Positions 44,007-52,631 of a stretch of 64,000 bases of DNA are shown here, piece by piece. Each line of letters starts with the position of its first letter. Positions within the stretch are counted from its first letter, which is position 1. Where the stretch lies: the IMG/VR virus record IMGVR_UViG_3300009126_000404, positions 1-64,000 of that record. One strand, given 5' to 3'. The notes under the pieces were generated by a model. That model was not told where the DNA came from. It saw only the letters and a list, made by a program, of their open reading frames with translations, and ran no database searches. The DNA comes from a virus. A program made the translations under genes and the position numbers.

Positions 44007-45452
44007 ATGAAAATTAATATTATAGGTGGTGGTACAAGTGGTTGGTGGACTGCTGGCTATCTAAGAAAAAATCATCCTGAGTTAGAAATAACACTAATAG
44101 AATCTCCTAGAATTCCTACACTCGGTGTAGGTGAAAGTACTCAGCCAAATGTTCGTGCGTTCTTTGAAGAATTAGAAATATCAGAAGCCGATTGGATTAA
44201 ATCATGTAGTGGTGTTAGAAAGCAGGGTAATATGAAATCTAACTTCAAACATGTCGGCGATGAACCTTTTAACTTTATGTTTATACACACTGGTTGGGAC
44301 GAATGGTTTCAAAAGTATAAAAAAGGTGAAGTAGAAAGAAACAGTATCTACGACCAATACAATCCGGATGACTGGAGAGGATTTGCATATCACATTGATG
44401 CTTTACAAGCATGGCAAATTGTAAAAGAATATACAAAAGATATTAATCATATATATGCAGAAGTAACCAGAGATACTCTCCCAGAAGCAGACTTACATAT
44501 AGACTGTACTGGATTTCGCCGGGCTCTTATACCAGATAAGACATTACATAGATATCCAGATACACTTAATAACTCTTGCGTTGTGAGACGAGTAGAAGAA
44601 GATACAAAAAATCATACTGAAACCATAGGGCGAGATTATGGATGGGAGTTTAACGTGTATCTAAGCGACAGGAGAGTCGGCTGTGGCTACGTTTTCAATC
44701 AAGACATGATAAGTGTAGACCAAGCAAAAGAAGAATATATGAAAAACAACGGACATAGAAAGTTCTTAAGTGATTTTCTACTGTTAGAATGGGAACCTGG
44801 TAGACTTGAACGTTCATGGCAAGGTGATACTGTAGCAGTAGGATTAAGCAGTGGATTTGTAGATCCATTGGAAGCCAACGCATTAAGTCTGCTTATTCAT
44901 CAAATTAGAACATTATCTAAGGTACTTCATAAACCTAACAGAGAAAAGATATACAATAGAGCAGTGGCAAAAGTACAGGATGAAGCCGCTCTCTTTATTT
45001 GGTGTCATTTTGCATGTTCTTCCCGAAATGATACACCATACTGGCAACATTATTATGCCCTTGATGGTGAATCAGTTTTATGGGACCGTGTTAGTAAAAA
45101 TACCAACTTAGAATTAAACATGTTTCCGTCTTACGTATACGAATACCTTGCTATATATTATGACCTTGTAAAAAGAGAATATAATAAAGATAATTTAGTC
45201 GAAAGACTTAGAAAGGAACAGTTAGTAGTTACATTTACTAAACTAAATGGTGATAAAAGAATTATGACTTGCACGTTAAATCCTAAATTTATTCCAGAAG
45301 ATCAAATGCCCAAATCTAATAAACCTACAAAAACTCTTAGTGAAAAACAATTAGAAAACATTGGTGTTTATGATATTAATGCAAAGGCTTGGCGTAGTTT
45401 TAAGGTTAATAGAGTTACTGATGTACAAACACATGAACAACTTAAAGATTAA
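44007..45452 (+). CDS. FAD-dependent halogenase-like protein (tryptophan halogenase family)
   Basis: This 481-residue protein has the FAD motif IIGGGTSGWWTAG (residues 5-17), GVGESTQP, a candidate catalytic Lys at about 72 (GVRKQGN), and SGFVDPLEANALSL near the C-terminal half. The family's WxWxIP motif is replaced by GWEFNVYLSDRR. Members chlorinate, brominate or iodinate aromatic rings using FADH2 and O2; viral versions are known in marine cyanophages. The altered motif leaves the reaction uncertain. Confidence 0.82.
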   Translation: MKINIIGGGTSGWWTAGYLRKNHPELEITLIESPRIPTLGVGESTQPNVRAFFEELEISEADWIKSCSGVRKQGNMKSNFKHVGDEPFNFMFIHTGWDEWFQKYKKGEVERNSIYDQYNPDDWRGFAYHIDALQAWQIVKEYTKDINHIYAEVTRDTLPEADLHIDCTGFRRALIPDKTLHRYPDTLNNSCVVRRVEEDTKNHTETIGRDYGWEFNVYLSDRRVGCGYVFNQDMISVDQAKEEYMKNNGHRKFLSDFLLLEWEPGRLERSWQGDTVAVGLSSGFVDPLEANALSLLIHQIRTLSKVLHKPNREKIYNRAVAKVQDEAALFIWCHFACSSRNDTPYWQHYYALDGESVLWDRVSKNTNLELNMFPSYVYEYLAIYYDLVKREYNKDNLVERLRKEQLVVTFTKLNGDKRIMTCTLNPKFIPEDQMPKSNKPTKTLSEKQLENIGVYDINAKAWRSFKVNRVTDVQTHEQLKD

Positions 45453-45882
45453 AGAAATTATAAAAGAAAAATACTGGATAGTAGAAAGTCAATTCGGTAA
45501 AGTAGGTACCTTACGTAAAGTAGATAAAGGATATGAGTTCTTTGATCAGAATAATAACACTACAGAACTATTAAATAGCCTTACAGGCTTCAAATCCGTT
45601 AATACAGCAGAGATCGGTGGCGACCTGCAAGTGTATAAAGGGTTACCAACGAACACGAGTATTTTACACCCTGTAGAGCATGAAACATTGCCATTGTTTA
45701 AAAAAGCCAAAAATGGTAAAACTATATTTGTTGCAGGTTATTACATTTTAAAATACGAAGGTATGGGTTGGCAACATGCATTTTGTCCTAAATTAGAAAC
45801 CATAAATAAGTATGAGCATAGAGGACCATATTTCACAGAATGGGATATGAATTTAAACTTAAGAAAGGCAAAACAAGAATGA
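45433..45882 (+). CDS. Hypothetical protein, 149 residues
   Basis: I used ATG 45433, overlapping the halogenase-like gene by 20 bases. The protein has an alpha/beta pattern: EKYWIVESQFGKVGTLRKVDKG, FKSVNTAEIGG and VAGYYILKYEGMGWQHAFCPKL. Its coupling to the halogenase-like gene may be functional. It is not recognised. Confidence 0.6.
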   Translation: MNNLKIKEIIKEKYWIVESQFGKVGTLRKVDKGYEFFDQNNNTTELLNSLTGFKSVNTAEIGGDLQVYKGLPTNTSILHPVEHETLPLFKKAKNGKTIFVAGYYILKYEGMGWQHAFCPKLETINKYEHRGPYFTEWDMNLNLRKAKQE

Positions 45883-46328
45883 ATATAAGATTTAGTTATG
45901 TAATAGGAACATTTTTACTTCTACTTTTAGTGCTACCAACATTTGCTTCAAGCAATGCTGAAGCACAACCAATGAATCCAAGTACATTATTAGAGACACC
46001 CAATGCAGTAGAAGACCAAACAGAACCAGAAGCTACTCCAGAAGATGTACCTCAAATATCTCAATGGAAATATTTAAATAGACAAATATTATGTAACACA
46101 ATACAAGTTATAAAAACTATATTAACAACTCGCGGTCAAGAGTTACTTGTAACAGGACATAAACCACCAGAATACGTACCAAGTGATCCATTTGACGCAA
46201 TTATTATTACTAGAAATCCGGAAACAATGGAATATACTATTCTAATAGTAAAAACTGATCAAAACCTAGCTTGTGTAATTGCATCTGGCACAAGTATGAA
46301 GACAATAGAAGAAATGGAACAAGAATAG
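45879..46328 (+). CDS. Exported or membrane-anchored hypothetical protein
   Basis: From ATG 45879 (ATGA overlap) the 149-residue protein has a signal or anchor segment (VIGTFLLLLLVLPTFAS), a Pro/Glu linker and a roughly 75-residue soluble domain with two cysteines (ILCNTIQ, LACVIASG). It may be periplasmic. It is the last gene before a late-type box. Confidence 0.65.
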   Translation: MNIRFSYVIGTFLLLLLVLPTFASSNAEAQPMNPSTLLETPNAVEDQTEPEATPEDVPQISQWKYLNRQILCNTIQVIKTILTTRGQELLVTGHKPPEYVPSDPFDAIIITRNPETMEYTILIVKTDQNLACVIASGTSMKTIEEMEQE

Positions 46329-46372
46329 TTATGAATTAAACCATTAACTGGTGTTTTTTCGGCAAGTATTGC

Positions 46373-46378
46373 TAAATA
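46373..46378 (+). promoter_or_regulatory. T4-like late promoter box (TAAATA)
   Basis: GCTAAATA lies 23 bases before the ATG at 46401, with CAGGAGA between. A weak hairpin with a T run (46338-46359) upstream may end the previous transcript. Confidence 0.5.
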
Positions 46379-46400
46379 CATGTAACAGGAGAAACATTTA

Positions 46401-46694
46401 ATGGCACGACCAAAACCTACAATTATACTTGATCAGGTAGATAAAAGTTATAATAGTGAACAAATTTTAAAAGCAGATGCGATATACGCAGTATATTACG
46501 AAGGGAATCCGATTAATTTAAGAACAATGAATACATTAGTAAATTATCCTGGTCCAAAATATAAGAAGGTAAGTTTCTCAAATAGTGGACATGCATTTAA
46601 CCTAGCAGATAGACTTAATAAAAAGTTTAATACTGACTTGTTTAGTGTAATGAAATTAATAAACGGTGAAACAGTCACGAGAGATTCAAAATAG
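46401..46694 (+). CDS. Conserved small phage protein
   Basis: This 97-residue protein starts MARPKPTIIL and contains AVYYEGNPINLRTMNTL and PGPKYKKVSFSNSGHAFNLA. I recall this pattern from marine T4-like cyanophages and pelagiphages, where the role is unknown. It follows a late-type box. Confidence 0.75.
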   Translation: MARPKPTIILDQVDKSYNSEQILKADAIYAVYYEGNPINLRTMNTLVNYPGPKYKKVSFSNSGHAFNLADRLNKKFNTDLFSVMKLINGETVTRDSK

Positions 46695-46983
46695 TCAAGC
46701 TAAGTTAATTAGTTTGATAGAACGTGACAGTTTGAAACCGAAAGAAATATTTAAAAATACACATACTTTACGTTTAACAAAGTATGGAAAAAACTTATTA
46801 AGTAAAAAATATGACGCTTACCAATTTGAATCTCCAAAGTTAAGTGCCAAAAACCTTATTAACCTTTTACGAAAAATGAGATATCCTTACTATGTTGACA
46901 AGAGTATAATAGTTTTGTTTACAGAGAAAGATGCATTTGTAGTAAAACTAGCTGGAGCCCAAGGGTGGTTAGATGGCAAATAG
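46666..46983 (+). CDS. Hypothetical protein, 105 residues, GTG start
   Basis: A basic N-terminal half is followed by DKSIIVLFTEKDAFVVKLAG, similar to the endings of the small proteins at 16927 and 17168. GTG 46666 overlaps the previous gene by 29 bases. The function is unknown. Confidence 0.55.
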   Translation: MKQSREIQNSQAKLISLIERDSLKPKEIFKNTHTLRLTKYGKNLLSKKYDAYQFESPKLSAKNLINLLRKMRYPYYVDKSIIVLFTEKDAFVVKLAGAQGWLDGK

Positions 46984-47182
46984 AAATAATAAAGTAGAAA
47001 TACCAGATACCATAGTAGTACACTGTACTGATAATGATCAAGACGTAGAAGTGGAATACATATCTCAATACAACGATATAATAAGAACAAGTCTACAAGG
47101 AATACCATTAAACTTTAAACATCATAGAGCAAACATATACGTTGCAAACGCCCATGGTAGAGAATTTGTAATGAAATTATGA
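46973..47182 (+). CDS. Hypothetical protein, 69 residues
   Basis: A small beta-rich protein (IPDTIVVHCTDNDQDVEVEY) that overlaps both neighbours, by 11 bases and by ATGA. It is not recognised. Confidence 0.6.
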   Translation: MANRNNKVEIPDTIVVHCTDNDQDVEVEYISQYNDIIRTSLQGIPLNFKHHRANIYVANAHGREFVMKL

Positions 47183-47487
47183 GCAAGTTAGACTTACATG
47201 GTTATAAAATTCATGATGCTTGGAAAGAGTTTTCTAAGCACGTAACTGAATGTTACTTTAATAATATTAAGCAAACTACAATAATTACAGGGCAAGGCAA
47301 AATAGCAGAAGAAATAATAGCATGGGTACATGCAAATCAATATTGTAAAACAGCTGAACGCAACGATAATAATAGTGGTGCAGTTGTAGTACATATCAGA
47401 AAAAATAAAGATAATCAAACGGCTAGTACTATAGAAAAGCCTAAAGTAGACTTATCGCCTTTATTAAAAAAATTTGGAAGTTATTAA
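47179..47487 (+). CDS. Smr-domain protein
   Basis: This 102-residue protein fits the Smr (MutS2 C-terminal) domain: LDLHGYKIHDAW, TTIITGQGK, and GAVVVHIRK as the closing strand. Smr domains nick DNA or RNA; the LDxH motif is present as LDLH. The last 20 residues are a tail. Its substrate in phage infection is unknown. Confidence 0.82.
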   Translation: MSKLDLHGYKIHDAWKEFSKHVTECYFNNIKQTTIITGQGKIAEEIIAWVHANQYCKTAERNDNNSGAVVVHIRKNKDNQTASTIEKPKVDLSPLLKKFGSY

Positions 47488-47488
47488 T

Positions 47489-48199
47489 ATGAAAAAGATG
47501 TTTACGTTTGAAACTATGAAAATAGGAATATTTGGCGATAGTTTTGCAGAAGATGATTATGACGAATCGTCACATGGGTGGGCGTGGCATGTTAGCAAAA
47601 ACCTCCCTAAAGCACATATAGATAATTATGGAAAAGGTGCATCAAGTATATACTTTACTTATAGTAAGTTCCTAAAAGAGCATACCAAGTATGATCGAGT
47701 TATTGTTTTTGGTACTGACATCAGTAGGTTATATCTTCCAGACATGCCAACACACTGGCGGATAAACCATGTATGTGGCCCTGGCCACTTTGATGAAGGA
47801 AGTGAAAGCTGGCTAAGATGGCAAGAAACTGGTACCTTCAACATTACCAATGTCCCTGATGAAATTAGAGAAGCAATAACCTTATATTACAAACATATTA
47901 TAAACTATGATCAAGAGAACAAAATGCGAGAGTTAATGATTACTGACATGCAAAAGTTAAGACCAGATATGCTATATTTTGATTGCTTTTATGAAACAAC
48001 ACGATTTTCAAAACATCTACCAATTGTAGAGATTTCAACTCTTGAAATTCCCGAATCATTTGGACAAGGGCCTTTCATAGATAACCGAAAAAATCATATG
48101 AATGAAGAAAATAATAGAATTTTTGGAGAAAAAGTTACAAATTGGATAAACACATCTCAATTTGAAATGAATATAACTGAATTTACTAAAGGAGACTAA
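47489..48199 (+). CDS. SGNH/GDSL-hydrolase-like protein
   Basis: This 236-residue protein has an early KIGIFGDSFAEDD block (GDSx nucleophile motif) and NYGKGASSIYF (block II Gly). The Asn of block III and the final DxxH are less clear; FIDNRKNHMNEENN may hold the His. SGNH enzymes remove acyl groups from sugars or lipids. I used ATG 47489 after GGAAG instead of the in-frame TTG at 47474. Confidence 0.65.
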   Translation: MKKMFTFETMKIGIFGDSFAEDDYDESSHGWAWHVSKNLPKAHIDNYGKGASSIYFTYSKFLKEHTKYDRVIVFGTDISRLYLPDMPTHWRINHVCGPGHFDEGSESWLRWQETGTFNITNVPDEIREAITLYYKHIINYDQENKMRELMITDMQKLRPDMLYFDCFYETTRFSKHLPIVEISTLEIPESFGQGPFIDNRKNHMNEENNRIFGEKVTNWINTSQFEMNITEFTKGD

Positions 48200-48201
48200 T
48201 T

Positions 48202-48291
48202 ATGATACTTAAACATTTTATTATATTTTGGATAGTTATAATTACAATATGTATTGTGTTAGGAATATATAAAGAAGTTCTTATATTATGA
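48202..48291 (+). CDS. 29-residue membrane peptide
   Basis: Almost the entire product is one hydrophobic helix (HFIIFWIVIITICIVLGIY). AAAGGAG lies 9 bases before the ATG, and the stop overlaps the next start as ATGA. The function is unknown. Confidence 0.5.
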   Translation: MILKHFIIFWIVIITICIVLGIYKEVLIL

Positions 48292-49040
48292 GAATAAACA
48301 AAAAAATAACTAAAGATCTGACAAACTTTATACAAACGCGATATGGTATTAGTGTAGATGATTTTGAACATAAATTTCCAGAATTATTTAAAAGTTTTCT
48401 AAAATTACAATATTGGTTAGATGAAGTAGTATTGGAACGATATTTTAGCGACACACCTGCTAAAGATGGTGGCACTGATGGTACTTATTTTGATGGATGG
48501 AAACAAAAATTAAAATGGGATACTCGCAGAACAGGACAGCAATTACTAGATAAAATTAATGATATACAAGACCTAACTCCTGATGTTCCACTTAAAATAC
48601 TTGACGTTGGATGCGGTGAAAACGAATGGAAAAAGCATTTAGGTGCAAGAGTAATTGGAATAGATCCATATCACAGTAAAGCAGACTTTAAAATAGGAAT
48701 AGTAGAATATGCCGCAAATCGTACGGCATATCTCGACATAATACTAGCATTAGGCAGTATTAATTTTGGTGATAAAAAAGTAATAGAACAACAAATATCC
48801 AATATAGTAAAATTAGTAAAACCTGGTGGTAAAATCTTTTGGCGATGTAATCCAGGTATCACACATGATAATCCACATGCACAATGGATTGACTTTTTTC
48901 CATGGTCAGAAGAGTATATAAATGACGTAGCAAAACGTGTTAAATGTACTGTTAATGAAATTGGTTGGGATCACCCAGAAGACGATACCCCACCCGAATG
49001 GGGCAACAGACTATATAGCGAATGGACTAGAGATGAATGA
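48288..49040 (+). CDS. Class I SAM-dependent methyltransferase
   Basis: This 250-residue protein has motif I ILDVGCGENEWKKHLG, an acidic GIDPYHSK, and IILALGSINFG in the motif IV position, followed by LVKPGGKIFWRCNPG. The target cannot be inferred. It overlaps both neighbours and lies in a run leading to a radical SAM gene at 49827. Confidence 0.85.
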   Translation: MRINKKITKDLTNFIQTRYGISVDDFEHKFPELFKSFLKLQYWLDEVVLERYFSDTPAKDGGTDGTYFDGWKQKLKWDTRRTGQQLLDKINDIQDLTPDVPLKILDVGCGENEWKKHLGARVIGIDPYHSKADFKIGIVEYAANRTAYLDIILALGSINFGDKKVIEQQISNIVKLVKPGGKIFWRCNPGITHDNPHAQWIDFFPWSEEYINDVAKRVKCTVNEIGWDHPEDDTPPEWGNRLYSEWTRDE

Positions 49041-49846
49041 GCAGAATAGATTATGAATTATTCAGCGAAGAAGATTTTAATGCATGTTTGAGCTCTATTC
49101 GAGAAAAATACAGTTGCACTTTTAATTTTATTCCAAACGTAAGTATTTCAGAAGTACACAATAAATTTCCAGATGCTAGTAGGTCAGGCTCAGCATTTAA
49201 TACTGGTGTACCTGGTGGTTTTTATAAACTTATTAACAACTTAATTGACAGAATAATAGACAACGAAAATACATATTTGCAAATAAGTTATCCTCCTATT
49301 GATTTTAAAAAGCAAGATGCACTTAGAAATATATTAGATTTGTATATTATGTACAATAGTTATAACAAAGAATCATTAATGCCAATTGTAATAACACGAA
49401 CAAATGAATGGACTCTTATACATCCAGGAAATACAAGAGTAGCAATGGCACAATATAAAAAGTTTAAAGATTGTACTGTTGATGTAGTTTTAATAGATCA
49501 CTCTACTACACCCGTTAAAGACAATATAAGTTTTAATAACTTTCCTTATGGTATTATGCTAACTGAATGGCTGAATGATGAACATAGAAAAATAGAATTA
49601 TTTGCACCAAAAGAATTACATGAAATATTTTCTTACGGATTACTCAACGAATATCAAATAAAATATATAAATGACACTTTATTTTTAAATGATATTAAAG
49701 TAGTAAAACTTCATCATGCAGATAAGCATGTTGAATTCTTTAGTGGAGTATATAAAGATCTTAGAACAGAAGGATGTATGCCTGAAGATATTCAGCGAAG
49801 AATAGAAAACTCGCTAAATATTGTTAATGCAAATAAAAAGACTTAG
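49037..49846 (+). CDS. Hypothetical protein with a ParB-like segment
   Basis: This 269-residue protein has VITRTNEWTLIHPGNTRVAM, which resembles the GxxR/N-Arg core of ParB/sulfiredoxin-like nucleotide-binding domains; the match is weak. Several aromatic and Asn-rich segments surround it. It overlaps the methyltransferase and the radical SAM gene. Confidence 0.55.
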   Translation: MSRIDYELFSEEDFNACLSSIREKYSCTFNFIPNVSISEVHNKFPDASRSGSAFNTGVPGGFYKLINNLIDRIIDNENTYLQISYPPIDFKKQDALRNILDLYIMYNSYNKESLMPIVITRTNEWTLIHPGNTRVAMAQYKKFKDCTVDVVLIDHSTTPVKDNISFNNFPYGIMLTEWLNDEHRKIELFAPKELHEIFSYGLLNEYQIKYINDTLFLNDIKVVKLHHADKHVEFFSGVYKDLRTEGCMPEDIQRRIENSLNIVNANKKT

Positions 49847-50798
49847 TTTAGAAATATTCGGCGGATGTAATTTCTCCTGTAAAATGTGTCCACAAGGCAA
49901 AGATAACAACGGCCGACAACAAGATTTCTTAAAATTACTTCCATTTAAACTATTTGAAAAAATATTAGATGATGCCTCCCAATATGGAGTACAAGTAGTA
50001 AACATAGAAGGTAGCGGAGAAGCAACATTAAATAAACATATTGTAAAGTATATCGAAGCAGTTAAAAAAAGAGATATGCTACCTTTACTTTATACAAATG
50101 GGTTACTTGTAAAAGGTAAATTAATGCATGATATGTTTAATGCAGGATTATATATTTGTAGATTCAGTGATATTGGGTATGATGCAGAAACATATAAGAA
50201 CTGGATGCAAATAGATGCATTTAACACTATTATAAAACATGCAAACGAAGCACTTAATTATGTACAACAACAAAACATTGATGCAGTCATAAGCAGTTAT
50301 CATTTAATAATTGACAATGATCGTACTGAATGGGAAATAGAACAGTATAAAAAGAATTTTATTGAACCAGCAGGTACAGAAGCAGAAATATGGAAAATGC
50401 ATAATTGGGCAGGACAAATTGATAGTAATACCAGACAAGGTACAGTAAGTTCATGTGGTAGACCTTTTAGTCCAGACCTAACAATACGTGCAGGCGGATT
50501 AAATGGAAAAAATGGAGCAGTTGTTCCGTGCTGTCAAACAATGGGAGCACCAAAAGAAAGTAAAAGTGTATTAGGTCATTTGCAAGACAATACAATTGAA
50601 GAAATATTTAATGGTGAAGAATATAATAACCTTAGAGAAGCACATACAACTGGTAATTATGAACAAGTACCTTATTGTTTAGATTGTGACTTCTTAATAC
50701 ATGATCCGAATGTGTTAGTATATACAAATAATCCGGAACGTGTTAAAATAGGAAACATGAAGGCGACAGATATCAGCCTACGAGATCTAAGGTTTTAG
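49827..50798 (+). CDS. Radical SAM protein with C-terminal SPASM-like domain
   Basis: This 323-residue protein, from ATG 49827, has CNFSCKMC at residues 14-21, NIEGSGEATLN, and a C-terminal set: SSCGRPF, VVPCCQ and PYCLDCD. The layout is that of peptide-modifying SPASM enzymes, but the substrate is unknown. The start overlaps the previous gene by 20 bases. It is less similar to the 5867/18339/37551 group than those are to each other. Confidence 0.86.
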   Translation: MQIKRLSLEIFGGCNFSCKMCPQGKDNNGRQQDFLKLLPFKLFEKILDDASQYGVQVVNIEGSGEATLNKHIVKYIEAVKKRDMLPLLYTNGLLVKGKLMHDMFNAGLYICRFSDIGYDAETYKNWMQIDAFNTIIKHANEALNYVQQQNIDAVISSYHLIIDNDRTEWEIEQYKKNFIEPAGTEAEIWKMHNWAGQIDSNTRQGTVSSCGRPFSPDLTIRAGGLNGKNGAVVPCCQTMGAPKESKSVLGHLQDNTIEEIFNGEEYNNLREAHTTGNYEQVPYCLDCDFLIHDPNVLVYTNNPERVKIGNMKATDISLRDLRF

Positions 50799-50844
50799 CG
50801 GTAAAATTAGTAAAACTAGAGTTTAATAAAAGCAGTAATAGTGG

Positions 50845-50850
50845 TAAATA
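50845..50850 (+). promoter_or_regulatory. T4-like late promoter box (TAAATA) before the HtrA-like gene
   Basis: GGTAAATA lies 47 bases before the ATG. A late transcript starting about 7 bases downstream would begin inside the left arm of the inverted repeat described at 50851-50899. Confidence 0.5.
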
Positions 50851-50899
50851 CATATAGTTTCCTATAGTTTGGAAACAAAACAGAAAAGGAAACTATATG
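50851..50899 (+). promoter_or_regulatory. 13-bp inverted repeat that would hide the ribosome site and start codon
   Basis: CATATAGTTTCCT (50851-50863) is perfectly complementary to AGGAAACTATATG (50887-50899), which contains the Shine-Dalgarno and the ATG at 50897. A competing 6-bp hairpin (GTTTCC/GGAAAC, 50857-50862 and 50871-50876) uses part of the left arm. This resembles T4 genes e, soc and 49, where early read-through RNA is blocked. Confidence 0.75.
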
Positions 50900-52192
50900 T
50901 CCAAGAAAAAATTGAACAATGGTTTTGGTAAGAGTTTAAAGACATTCTTCAAAAAACCATTCGTGAAAACTGTTTCGCTTATTATAATAGCCGTTACGTT
51001 GAGTACGGTAATTAATTCTTATTATAGAACTATTCAAACAAGCATTCATAAGGGCATCGTATCATTATACGATACTTATCCAACATTCGCTGAAGGATTA
51101 TATGAAGTTAATGGATGGATACTTAATGGCAAAGAGTTTGATCAAGAACGTAAATCGAAAAAAGTAATATACGAAAACTTTTCTCGTGTTGTCGTTATGA
51201 GCGTTTTTGCTCCAGATAATCCAGAACTTAATGGAATGTCGGGTAGAGGAACAGGTTTTATAATAGATGTTGATGATGAATCTGCAACAATTGTTACAAA
51301 TTATCATGTTGTTGATGCATATTTAGAACAACCGGACATATTTACAATAGCAGTACAAACAGCCTCAGAAATGTGGTCATATGACGCAGAAATCATTGGT
51401 TATGACATGATAACTGATGTAGCTGTATTAAAAATCCAGAAAAAAGATAATGAAGAATGGGAACCTATAGAATGGGGCACAAATGAAGATTATTCCCAAG
51501 GCACACCTATTGTTGTTATAGGACATGGAATGAGTATGTCTTGGTCATCTACACAAGGTCACGTTGTATATAAAGATAGATATGGTATGCGTCCATACAA
51601 CTTAATGCTACAAATAGATGCAGTTGTTAACCAAGGTAATAGTGGTGGACCTGTATTTAATGATAATGGGCAATTTATTGGTCTTGTACAGAGTATATAC
51701 AGTCCAGGCAGGAAAATTCCTGGTTGGGATGGTGTAGGAATGGCAGTAAGTGTAGATCAAGTAAAAAGAAGTGTTGACTATATTCTTAGCCCACAATATG
51801 ATGCTAAAGGTTATGTACCGTATGTAGAATTTCCTTTTAGTCTTGGATCATTTAAATTTCCAGAAGTTAAAGACATAGAAAAAGAAGATAGGCGTTATGC
51901 TTATTTTGACTACCCAGAACCACCAGTAGCGGCGGCTGGACAACCACCAGTAGAAAAAGAAAAAACAGTAGGCGAATTAGCTGGTTTTGAACAAGGTGAT
52001 ATCTTATTAGAAATAAACGGTGAAACTATATATAATAGTTTTAAAGTATTACGTATGACAATTACGGCTTTTCCAGGAGATCTTTGGACAGTTAAAGTAA
52101 GGCGTGGTGAAGAAGAAATAGAAATTGAAGTGGCTATGAGAGAAATTGACATAAAAACACTGACAGATATCATAAAAAGACAGGGCATTTAA
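50897..52192 (+). CDS. Membrane-anchored HtrA/Deg-type serine protease
   Basis: This 431-residue protein has an N-terminal transmembrane helix (about residues 25-45, SLIIIAVTLSTVI) and then a trypsin-like domain with His near 136 (TNYHVVDAY), Asp near 174 (ITDVAVLKI) and Ser near 248 (QGNSGGPVF). A C-terminal PDZ domain (LAGFEQGDILLEINGETI) completes the DegS/DegP layout. It should face the periplasm and degrade or cut envelope proteins. A late-type box and a start-hiding inverted repeat precede it. A terminator follows. Confidence 0.93.
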   Translation: MSKKKLNNGFGKSLKTFFKKPFVKTVSLIIIAVTLSTVINSYYRTIQTSIHKGIVSLYDTYPTFAEGLYEVNGWILNGKEFDQERKSKKVIYENFSRVVVMSVFAPDNPELNGMSGRGTGFIIDVDDESATIVTNYHVVDAYLEQPDIFTIAVQTASEMWSYDAEIIGYDMITDVAVLKIQKKDNEEWEPIEWGTNEDYSQGTPIVVIGHGMSMSWSSTQGHVVYKDRYGMRPYNLMLQIDAVVNQGNSGGPVFNDNGQFIGLVQSIYSPGRKIPGWDGVGMAVSVDQVKRSVDYILSPQYDAKGYVPYVEFPFSLGSFKFPEVKDIEKEDRRYAYFDYPEPPVAAAGQPPVEKEKTVGELAGFEQGDILLEINGETIYNSFKVLRMTITAFPGDLWTVKVRRGEEEIEIEVAMREIDIKTLTDIIKRQGI

Positions 52193-52216
52193 CGTAATAA
52201 TTCACAATTTTACCAG

Positions 52217-52249
52217 AAAAATACTAAAAAAATACTAAAAAAATACTAA
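52217..52249 (+). repeat. Three tandem 11-bp repeats
   Basis: The unit AAAAATACTAA occurs three times between the protease stop and the terminator. The function is unknown. Confidence 0.7.
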
Positions 52250-52274
52250 ACCCTTGTAAAATAAGGGTTTTTTT
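52248..52274 (+). terminator. Rho-independent terminator
   Basis: An 8-bp stem (AAACCCTT/AAGGGTTT) with a 7-base loop and a run of seven T. Confidence 0.88.
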
Positions 52275-52297
52275 ATGGCATTTTTAGCCTTAAAAGG

Positions 52298-52326
52298 TTG
52301 ACAAGTAAGACGTCTTACTGTATACT
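52298..52326 (+). promoter_or_regulatory. Sigma70-type promoter with a perfect palindrome as spacer
   Basis: TTGACA at 52298-52303 and TATACT at 52321-52326. The 17-base spacer is almost entirely a perfect 16-bp palindrome, AGTAAGACGTCTTACT (52304-52319), a very likely operator. Confidence 0.85.
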
Positions 52327-52357
52327 ATAGTTATAAAGTTAGAAAAAGGAATATTAT

Positions 52358-52531
52358 ATGTTTAGAGTAACACTAGCAATTATAAGTTTAATACTAGCAA
52401 GTGCATGTATTGACGGACCTACAGGATATGAGAGTAATAACTGGTTAGGTTGTTTCCTATTCGGAATTAGCGGAATAGGATTATTTATTTGGGTAGCATT
52501 AGATGGCACCCTTGCTAAAATTAACAATTAA
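52358..52531 (+). CDS. 57-residue putative small lipoprotein or membrane protein
   Basis: The N-terminus FRVTLAIISLILASAC ends in a lipobox-like ASAC, and a second hydrophobic helix (FLFGISGIGLFIWVAL) follows. AAAAAGGA precedes the ATG. It is the only gene between two operator-like promoters. The function is unknown; superinfection exclusion proteins are often like this (inference). Confidence 0.6.
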   Translation: MFRVTLAIISLILASACIDGPTGYESNNWLGCFLFGISGIGLFIWVALDGTLAKINN

Positions 52532-52534
52532 ATG

Positions 52535-52563
52535 TTGACTAATACAAAAATTTGTATTACAAT
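52535..52563 (+). promoter_or_regulatory. Sigma70-type promoter with inverted repeat in the spacer
   Basis: TTGACT at 52535-52540 and TACAAT at 52558-52563. The inverted repeat AATACAAA/TTTGTATT (52541-52548, 52551-52558) fills the 17-base spacer and touches the -10 box. Confidence 0.8.
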
Positions 52564-52631
52564 AGAAAGTAGCAGAAATGCCAAAGAAACAAAAGAAATC
52601 AATTTTACCATTAGAAGAAGGAAGTAAAAAT

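Noticed and set aside
46338-46359. Possible terminator (ACCA/TGGT with a T run)
   Set aside because: Only four base pairs form well; mentioned with the late box but not listed as a terminator.
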